Source: Luidia sarsii
Lineage: Eukaryota > Echinodermata > Asteroidea > Paxillosida > Luidiidae
DNA: 64,000 nucleotides
Reading direction: 5' to 3'
Assembly (NCBI GenBank): GCA_949987565.1
Contig: OX465107.1
Coordinates: 4,977,659-5,041,658, forward strand
A model generated the notes under the pieces. It was given only the letters and a program-made list of their open reading frames with translations, had not been told where the DNA came from and did not search any database. Positions within the stretch are counted from its first letter, which is position 1. Each line of letters begins with the position of its first letter. Shown piece after piece: positions 56,801 to 64,000 of the stretch. The position numbers were made by a program, and so were the translations under genes.

Positions 56801-59800
56801 ACTGCACAATAACAAGACAAAGACAAGACCACATCTTAAACCATCAAGTTAAATGGGAAAGCGCGAAAAAACATCTTCTGGATGGAAAGGAAAAATGAGG
56901 AAACAGCACAAAAATGATTTCTGTTGAACCGTTGGCATCCATTTTGATCTTTCCTTCTTTGATCCCTTCCCTGTGATCTTGCTTGGCTCTTCGGTACTAC
57001 TTGTCGGTACTCCCTTCTTGTCTCTCTCCCCCCCCCTCTCTCTCTCTCCCTCTCTTTCTCTCTCCACCTCTCCCCCTCTCTCCATCTCCCCCCCCCCCTC
57101 TTTCTCTTTCTCCTCCCTCTCTCTCTCCATCTCTCTCTTTCTCTCCCTCTCCTGTTTATGTTCTGCCTTGTAGAAAGGTTCTGTTTTGCACGAAAACATT
57201 GGGACGCCAAACGTTTTGAGGTTTGCATATTTCCTTGTATATCAAGTCGGTGGGCAATATTACTTTGTCCACCTTCCATACTCTACAGTCCTCATCTTTC
57301 TTCCATTCTACCCCTTCCATGTAGAATACTGCGTGACGTGGCTTTCCCTTTGATTTCCCCAACCCACCGGCTTTCCTCTTGTATCCACCTTGTCCCATGC
57401 ACCAGGGTCATGTAACTTCTCCCCTCCCTTCTCCCTTCTCCCCTGCCTTTGAGAAACGCCGAACCCTCCATTTTGGTTTCACAATTTTGAAATGCTCAGC
57501 CCTGCGATTGTACTTACTCGGTATCAGTGTAAATATTGTCGGCTGGAAGGCTTTCTCTACTTTGGTTACAAACGGGTGGTCGAGATCGGCCTGGCACTGG
57601 ACATCAAGACCAAACAAGACCGCCACAACTGACTGGACGATGAATGCAAGGCAAACCCTGCGGTACAAATCAGCAAATGAGCTAGATATTACATAGATGA
57701 CAAGAACAAACCATCGTAATACTACGGGCAGATTGCGCGACCACATGCAACCGAGACTTGGTATTTTTGCATCTCATTTGGTGCAGAGAAGGAGTGGAAA
57801 TGAGCAAAGAAGACTACCGTATTGTCCACATTCTTCTTTGTACATTTCCATCGCTGCTCTGTGCCAAATGAGATGAAAAAATACCCACTAAAAGTCATAC
57901 GAATCACTAACGTAGGAATAATCAGCCGAGCATGCAGAGATATGATACGGGCATTGACAAACTTAGAGGACAACTTGTTTCCACATGGAACCATGACATT
58001 CGCCCAGACTCTGCGATCTTGACATACCTTTTGCAGTTCAGCGGTTCATCCTGCCGATGAGATTTGTCGAGATTAGTCAGCAAAGGATCACAGCAGTCGT
58101 TGAATATACCGACCATCTACATAAAAAAAAACCAGTTATAGAAAGAAAGTTGAACATCCACATTGATACGGGAAATGATTTCCATGCATCAAACCACAAA
58201 TAATTGGAGAATAGAAAACTACACAGATGTGCTTGTCAAATTCAATTCACATAATTTAAACAAATTGAAATAACTGTGCCTAATTGAAATAACTGTGCCT
58301 TAAAATTACTAGATATATATAAAAGGGACAAGGCGAAAGGATGGCGTCATTACTGTAACAGAATAAAGAGAGAAAAACAGCTTAAAACAGCACTTTCTGT
58401 ACATCCTTTTACTGCACATATTCTACATGAATGTGCGGCGAGGGTACGAAGCCACTTGAATTGTGTACGACGTGACTTTGGCACGAAACGACCTGCATGG
58501 GTACGATATGACCGACATCCATTGAATACTAATAGCCTATTTGAAGACAAAATAGGTATAGTCACTACCCGGGCAGGTGGCAATGAGGCCAAGACTAGGT
58601 CGCTTCGATGCACCATGTACGCCCTTGCATTGAACGCCCTGGCATATCAATTACGACACAGTGGCCAGTCTGTCCTATCTGGATATGGTCATCTGGGAGA
58701 CGTTTCGTATGTACCCACCAGAGATCATGTGAGTCTATGGCCGTTTACCAAATGAAGGCTTAAGCTTGGGCTCAGGCTTCGTCTCCGTCTGACAAAACCT
58801 GAACATTCAGGTTCTGGTTTGTTTCCGGAATTTGAAGGTTTGTTGAGTCTATGGTCTATGCCCCCCCCCCCTCCACAAAAAACGCCTTCTATCTCATTGA
58901 CACAGCATGCGTTGTCAGGAAATGTCCCAATGTCATCAGGGGAATAAAATGAGATTTTTTCTTTTGAGATTTTTTTAAACTTCCAGCGTGGACTGGTTGC
59001 AGTTACCTGTCGGAGTTTGCTTGTGGTAAAAGAAGGCGTTAGGATTCCACGCACATCCCTCCATTTCTCGCCTGTCATGAACATCAGTGCTTGGTTTAGA
59101 GGGAATCCAGCCGCGGGGATTTTCTTCAATGCACAACAAAAAAAGATACGATGCCACTTCGCTCACTCAGAAAAAAATACTCTGAAAATAGCACAGAAAG
59201 TATGACTTGCATAGGATTTTCAATTTTTATTGTGCAGCCAGGGCTGTGGTTCACTGTTTAACGTTACGTTCATTTAAAGCCCCTACACAACATTGGTCGA
59301 GGTCAAAGAATAGCATCCGTATGTTGTCTGATCCAACATATGCATGAAATAGCACACCTGTGAAAATTTAAGCTCAATCCGCCAACCGAGTCTCGAGAAA
59401 ATCGTGAAAACCGCTTCATTTGTTTTGCGAAAATGCAGCATTCAACGCCGTACTGTTCCGTAAAATAGTTTAGATCTCGGTGAGACGTGAACTATTTCTT
59501 TTACTCATTTCCCCCAAAATACAACATTTTAGGCAGAAATGTTTCAGTGAGAGGTTTCTACTATAACCATCTTTAAACTATATAAGTTTCATGTAAATCT
59601 GTGAACATTTCTGTTTTTTCGATCTTGCCAATGTTGTGTAGGGGCTTTAACATTGCTCTACCATCTGAGCAGTGCTGCCCTTCCGTTTTGCTGTTTTGTC
59701 AGTTTCTTTCCTTTGTTTATTTTTTCTGTTCATTTTGAAATGTTTTTTGTGTTTGGTCGATGATAAAGTTAGCTTAATTTGTAAAGTTTTAATCAAGGTA

Positions 59801-62800
59801 GTTTAACAAAGATGCGACATACTCGAGTGGACAACGCTAAACATCAAAATGCGACTTAAAAAGAGCACATACATGTACAGTATATTATACAGTCGGAACG
59901 TTATTAGCGGCTCTCCTTAGAGCCACACTCGCTGTTAAGAGAAATTATGTAGTTAGTAATATCACGTCTGACAAAGCTAAGACTCGATGTAGTAGTTCTT
60001 ACCCACTTTGACGGAAATTTGTTGTAATCGGTCACTAATATCCTTTTCACTATGTCTGCGTCCGTTACACATAGAATTGGATATCGTAATCTGTACATCC
60101 TGCAGATGGGAATAAATGAAAGGCAATATACATGTCTTTTTAATAACTAGTGTGACGGAGAAATCGATCGTTACTTTATTACTGGGCTATCCTCAATGCA
60201 GTATCCCCATTATTTCACAGTAATTTATTAGCATGAAGTGTAACCCATAGCTATTGGACATTAACGAGTCTTTTGAGGACAACTACCGTAGTGAATGTAG
60301 GCCTAATAATTGTGTAATCAACTCGGGATCCCGTAATGCCGTGCGTTTGTATGCGTGTAACGTGACGTGCACTCAACGTTGCACAAGGTTCGTGCAGCTA
60401 CGGCCCGGTGGCAGGCGCCCTATAAAATATCCCCAAGGTTTTCAAAGATGGCGCCTTCCTTGAACTTATGCTCTGGCGCCTGCTGTTGCCTATCTATTGT
60501 GGCTGCATCCGAATTCATTTGCTACAGCCTCGAATTGCACATGAGAATATTTTCAATTTTGCACCATCCCCAACAAGAATAACCGCTCACCCTCGAGTAT
60601 AGTAGCTGCACTCATTTTGGCCTATAATTATGTAATTATGAATATTAATGAAATACGTAATTCGCGTCGGCACTGGATCGAAGCCCACCAAATCCTTCCA
60701 AATTTGAGGTCGTTCATTATACCCCAGCCAAGTTAACGAAAATCACCTTACCCAACAACTTTTCCATATTTCTGGACACATTCTTCTGCAAAGTTATTGC
60801 CTCCTTTCTGCATTACAAAAAGAATACAATAATTATACAGTATAATTATAATCATCTTTAATAATTGTTCTTATTTTGGGCTATCTGATATTGGCCTATA
60901 GTATATACTTCCCCAGCGGGGTCCTGTCAGATTAAAACACGCTTTCCTGAAATGGGGTCATTTTTTTTCATTATTGGTTTGCAACTGTAATACCTGTTGC
61001 ATTTCACAACGGTTGCCTCAGAAGAATCTGCCACATCTTTTGGACTAGCAAGATGTCGAGCATAGAGCTCTGTAGAAAGACAGCTTGCCAGAGTGGTGTT
61101 CTGGACATCAAACGCAAATCCAATGACTGGGCCATGTGCTCAGGATATAGATCAAGATCGTATCCCTAATGTTTGCGATGGACACGACCCGGAAAGAGAA
61201 AGCCAGGGAGACCTAAAACTACCTGGCGAAGGACAGTGATGCCAGAGCTTGCTGGGATGAACCTAACACGGGGACAAGCACAACTTATCACTAAGGACAG
61301 GACCAGTGGAATGATATAAATGAAGCCTTATGTCACAGTCACTGTCAGGTTGAAAAGGACTAGGCCTATAGTAGTGGTACATGGAGGAATAAATCTTCAA
61401 CAAGAAGCGGATTTGTTTCACTCTAACTTACTTACAGAATAAAAAAAAAAAAATTACCGGTATGCAAATATCTAATTTTTAGAGATCCTGGCATTTCGAT
61501 TCTAGCAGGTCTTTACTCAAAACGAATGGTACATCTGCTTTTGAGATTTGATGATTGAGTACTAAATGCTAACATCAAGCGTGTGTTCTGTATTGCCATG
61601 TATGCTATTGATACGTGTTCACTTACTGTGAGCCATTGGATGGCGTTGCCCACTACTGGGTAATACGGAGCCACAGGAATACCCGCCCTTTGAAAAAACT
61701 GATGGCACCACCAGTCATACCTGATAAACAGGAATCAACGGGCATGGAGAGGTCAACATTCATTTTGTGTTGTCAGTGGCGTAAGGCCGACGCCTAAAGG
61801 GAACAGCTGCAGTTTTCTAAAATTAAATCCCTATTATTGAATCAGCCGTTATCGACAGCGAGGGTACAACAGGCCTCATTTTGTTTCAACTGATCGTGAT
61901 GTTGATGAATGGTATTTGGGGGTCTTTTATAGGCCTAAAACTTATGAGCAGTGAACAATTATTATTGAAACAAATGCCATGAGAAATGAGTTGCGATGCA
62001 CATAGACGAGTCCAGCTTTATCTAACTCAACTCTAAGTCAAGGTCAATTTCGAGAGAGCAAAACCCAACTTTGAGTGATTGAGAAGTTTCTAGTACGACC
62101 TATTGATCTTGCCTGTATTTGCTGCTACTGCTGCTACTATTGCTATGGGCCCTACCGGTGCCATCCGATTCTACCTCTATATTGTTGCTAAACGACAAGG
62201 CTAATGCTGTTTTCGCTTTTCTTAGATTACCACTGGTGTAAATGATATTGTTATCATTGGTACTGTTATTCTGCGGTAATATTGTATAGAACATACTCTA
62301 CCGCTAAATACTATTGCTTAAACGGCCCTTGGTGATGTCGATGTTGCTGCTATGCGCTTTGTACTTTTGCTACCATTGGTACTGCTACCTACTGTTGGTT
62401 TAGAAGATTTTCGAAAAATCATAGAGCTGTGCTTAAGCGTGAAAATTATTTGCTAAGCAAAAACATTCTTCCCTGGTTAAAACGAGATTGCCAACCAAAT
62501 ATCACTTGGTTCTTGCTGTACCTGTATTCCAATATTGGATGCTTAGCATGAAATACAAGTGGATACATGTGGCTGGCAACCAGGGGCCAATTTCATAGCG
62601 CCGCTTAAGCGCCAAAACAGGCTTAAGCACAAAAAGTCATGAGCCACAGAATCCCCTTGCCAACCCAAACTTCATTATTGTTTCATGCTATAAGCAAAGA
62701 AGAGTGGAATACAAGTCAGAAGCAATGGTCATCAAACCGCAGGGCAATTTGTAACCCTGCTTACACGAGGAAGACTTTTTCTGCTTAGCGGATTTTCACG

Positions 62801-62990
62801 CTTAAACGACTCTATGAATTTGGGCCCTGATTATATTGAGGAAGGTTTTCCATGCTTAAGCAGATTTTGGTGCCTAAACAGCTCTATGAAATTGGTCCCG
62901 GGTAATTACTTACGCAAGGTATAGTACAATCGCGCACAAGACAAGCGTCCAGGTAACTGGGAAGTAACCGTCCTCCGTCCACGACGCCAT
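50866..62990 (-). CDS. Cytochrome P450, CYP3 clan (CYP3A/CYP5-like), 13 exons, complete
   Basis: An ER-membrane haem-thiolate enzyme. Exons in transcript order: 62914-62990 (ATG), 61627-61720, 60752-60807, 60003-60099, 59007-59123, 58028-58116, 57518-57657, 56647-56801, 55130-55249, 54013-54233, 52714-52851, 51945-52107 and 50866-50952 (TAA). Every junction is in phase with canonical GT-AG: 517 residues. Thirteen coding exons is also the CYP3A layout. Landmarks: N-terminal anchor TWTLVLCAIVLYLA; C-helix EKWRDVR (W129); I-helix LLAGGNEATTT (E325, A326); K-helix ETFR (379-382); PDPEIFDPER; haem loop FGGGPRICIA (Cys459). The C-terminal FEPCPETP/IPLKFKKR resembles CYP3A. The conserved Thr after the I-helix acid is Ala, as in no ordinary CYP3A. 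Thromboxane synthase also lacks this Thr, so isomerase-type chemistry is possible but unproven. AATAAA overlaps the stop codon. Confidence 0.95.
51003..51050 (-). repeat. Hammerhead-like repeat, single divergent copy
   Basis: On the minus strand GCCT, TCGAGGA, A, GGTTTTGCCAAGATC, GAAAC, ACC and AGGC follow in order. Unlike the other copies, the core keeps the GAGGA (G8-A9) part, but the cleavage triplet has become ACC. It is 51 bases upstream of the last P450 exon, inside the final intron. Confidence 0.6.
53073..53320. mobile_element. MITE, TIR ATATGTGACCCGGCACA
   Basis: Ends AAATATGTGACCCGGCACA and the exact complement enclose about 210 bp of non-coding, AT-rich sequence. TA at both edges may be the target duplication. 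It lies in a P450 intron. Confidence 0.85.
53713..54002. mobile_element. TIR MITE, GGCYGTTTACGAAAT family, copy 2
   Basis: Starts GGCCGTTTACGAAATAAAGG and ends with the complement of GGCCGTTTACCAAATGAAGG. The interior carries a G-rich block with TTTTTTGTGGAGGGGG, also found just outside the element at about 53690, giving two direct repeats about 180 bases apart. It ends 10 bases from the splice donor of P450 exon 10. Confidence 0.8.
54820..54970. mobile_element. Foldback MITE, CATCGTAACTTACGAT type
   Basis: GTCGATTTCAACAAACCCAT on the left is mirrored by GGCTTTGTGAAACCCAGCCC on the right, with internal CGTAACTTACGATC and ATCGTAAGTTGAGTTGCGAT blocks that can pair. Imperfect, non-coding, in a P450 intron. 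Confidence 0.5.
56266..56590. repeat. GAGTCC hexamer / GGAGTCC heptamer satellite
   Basis: About 325 bases of GAGTCC units, with two blocks of the 7-base variant GGAGTCC (about 56307-56340 and 56527-56565) and occasional TAGTCC or GAGTCT changes. It begins about 60 bases inside the P450 intron that follows the exon at 56647-56801. The two heptamer blocks flank the hexamer core almost symmetrically. Confidence 0.95.
57010..57165. repeat. Polypyrimidine (CT)n/CCC tract
   Basis: About 150 bases of CTCTCTC and CCCC runs in a P450 intron, followed by a relic of the hammerhead-like tail (GTAGAAAGGTTCTG then GCACGAAAAC). The pyrimidine tract probably belongs to that retroelement, as at 9190-9450. 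Confidence 0.8.
58556..58955 (+). pseudogene. Inverted partial copy of P450 exon 10 plus its intron
   Basis: On the plus strand, GCAGGTGGCAATGAGGCC (I-helix) leads to TGCACCATGTACGCCC, then jumps to TATCAATTACGACACAGTGG and TATCTGGATATGGTCATC, ending GAGATCAT plus the donor GTGAGTC. This matches the minus-strand exon 54013-54233 with about 60 bases missing. The downstream part matches the intron at 53600-54012, including the TIR element, but lacks the segment between its two CCCCTCCACAAAAA direct repeats. It lies in the host gene's intron between the exons at 59007 and 58028, opposite in orientation, so it cannot be spliced into the P450 as an exon. Confidence 0.9.
59278..59646. mobile_element. 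piggyBac-like MITE with TTAA duplication, copy 2
   Basis: 369 bp with ends AGCCCCTACACAACATTGG and complement, TTAA at 59274-59277 and 59647-59650. Highly similar to 27274-27641, so both moved recently. It lies in a P450 intron; a SINE tRNA-end fragment (CTACCATCTGAGCAGTGCTG) follows directly. Confidence 0.9.
61023..61319 (+). mobile_element. Non-LTR retrotransposon C-terminal remnant
   Basis: One plus-strand frame, with a single internal stop, reads RICHIFWTSKMSSIELCRKT early and RWTRPGKRKPGRPKTTWRRT late, then LTRGQAQLITKDR before the stop at 61317-61319. The FWxSKMS and GKRxxGRPKTTWRRT strings are characteristic of the C-terminal end of RTE/CR1-like reverse-transcriptase ORFs. 5'-truncated and inactive, in a P450 intron on the opposite strand. 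Confidence 0.8.
62583..62901. mobile_element. MITE, TIR GGGRCCAATTTCATAG
   Basis: The left end GGGGCCAATTTCATAGCG and the complement of the right end GGGACCAATTTCATAGAGC pair. Interior blocks such as CGCTTAAGCG and CTTAAGCAGATTTT repeat in both orientations. The right edge lies about 10 bases from the splice donor of P450 exon 1 (62912-62913). Confidence 0.8.
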
Positions 62991-64000
62991 TGCTACAGAG
63001 TGGAGCCTTCTCCGAGTTCAACACGGGTGCAACAAGTTACCGGTGTGTTCAATCACAGTCAATACACAGGACTAAATCGCCCAGTCCAGTTCATTTCTAG
63101 ATAAGTGATAGGCTCCGGCTCCCTCCAGAGGTCAAGTTTCTTGCCATCGTTTGTATCGCAGAAAAAGTCCACCTCTAATTTGGGCGACAAACGAAAAATC
63201 ATTGTGTCCACGTGGCGACGTATTTTACCCATGCAGTGACTTCTATTCTCAGGAATAGCGTGGAAAGAACGCTTGTCTTGTAAGAGCTCTTTAATTGTTC
63301 ATCAACTAATATGCTAATCTCAAGGGCTAGGGGTTTGACTTTCCGATACTGTAAAAACCATTATGTGTTCTTTGAAATTTACATGCACTTTTTTTTCTAA
63401 TATCGAGTTGATAATGGAATTTATAGTCAATGATTAAGTTGTGTACTTTGGTCTTCAAATTCTGCGCACTCGATGTTTCCACAAGATTTACACACAGGAA
63501 AAGACCCATTCTGCTTTAAAGTTTGTCGACCCGGCCCTCATACCTATATGCACGTTAGTGACAGTCAGGTCGCACATCAGTCCTTATTAAATCCACTTCT
63601 TTCATAATTACGCTATAGACAATGCATGCATCAATACACAATCACTGTTTGTGGTGAAACTTATTTCAATTCTGTAATTCCATTATTAGATATAAAATGT
63701 TTTGTATTCTCCTCGACGCAAACATCATTAGTGTATCTATATTTTAACTCTGTTATGTTATTCCATTGTGATTTTCAAAAAATTTGCAAACTGCATGCAG
63801 TTTTGGACGGCACAAGAAACGATTTTGATTCTTGTCGCCTCAGCGCAGTACGGTACGTTAACCAGTTGTTATCCACAAAAAACCCAACCAAACTGATTGA
63901 CGAAAGGCTTATTCGAAACTTGAAACTCAGAGGTGGAGAACGTGACCACTGAAATATCCTAGTAGACCCGTCATTGATGAAAGGTATTCTTATCTATAAC
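62991..64000. other. Upstream flank of the P450 gene
   Basis: Probably holds the P450 promoter and 5' UTR immediately above 62990, but I see no clear TATA box or other motif. The rest is AT-rich. An open frame ending at 63952 follows an acceptor-like TGCATGCAG at 63800 but has no recognisable homology. Confidence 0.5.

Noticed and set aside
56836..57279. Arg/Glu-rich minus-strand frames of about 116-147 codons
   Set aside because: Translation of the polypyrimidine tract's complement; low-complexity and intronic.
58725..59006. Extension of the P450 C-helix exon frame past 59007
   Set aside because: The CAG|GTAACT donor at 59006-59007 ends the exon, and the remaining frame runs into the TIR element and duplicated intron.
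63801..63952. Open frame after an acceptor-like TGCATGCAG at the right edge
   Set aside because: About 50 plausible-looking codons ending in TGA, but no recognisable family, weak pyrimidine tract and no partner exon in view.

Overview
The window is animal nuclear DNA. It carries three intact multi-exon genes with long, repeat-filled introns and one decayed gene. All splice sites given here were placed by eye and checked for reading-phase continuity. The invertebrate CYP3-like P450 split into 13 coding exons, the NBR1 autophagy receptor, and the many interspersed hairpin elements point to a marine deuterostome invertebrate. An echinoderm, possibly a sea star, is my best guess, but this is inference and no marker gene fixes the species.  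LAYOUT: 1-5110 is repeat-rich with no gene I can support. 5111-16451 (+) is an 11-TM AAAP/SLC32-36-38-type amino-acid transporter in 8 coding exons; the first exon is tentative and needs a GC-AG intron. 16842-20904 is intergenic and packed with foldback elements. 22981-42604 (-) is NBR1 in 17 recognised coding exons: PB1, ZZ finger, basic coiled coil, NBR1/four-tryptophan domain, LIR, a lineage-specific array of QT repeats, and UBA. 43484-43587 is a probable bidirectional promoter with an NRF1-type palindrome. 43588-46026 (+) is a PHD-finger gene broken by several frameshifts. 46027-50865 is repeat-rich intergenic DNA. 50866-62990 (-) is a complete 517-residue CYP3-clan cytochrome P450. 62991-64000 is its upstream flank.  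The genes do not form a pathway. The transporter moves small amino-acid-like solutes, NBR1 links ubiquitinated cargo to the autophagosome, and the P450 is an ER-anchored haem enzyme. Its I-helix lacks the usual oxygen-activating threonine.  Most of the remaining structure is mobile DNA. It includes tRNA-derived SINEs, two non-LTR retrotransposon tails, TTAA-flanked piggyBac-like elements, a pogo-like MITE, several TIR/foldback families, and a THAP-domain relic. Two related families look like hammerhead ribozymes; one large palindrome has an intact-looking core on each strand. The most interesting points are the NBR1 QT-repeat array, the P450 I-helix substitution, the inverted pseudo-exon copy inside the same P450 gene, and the hammerhead-like repeats.
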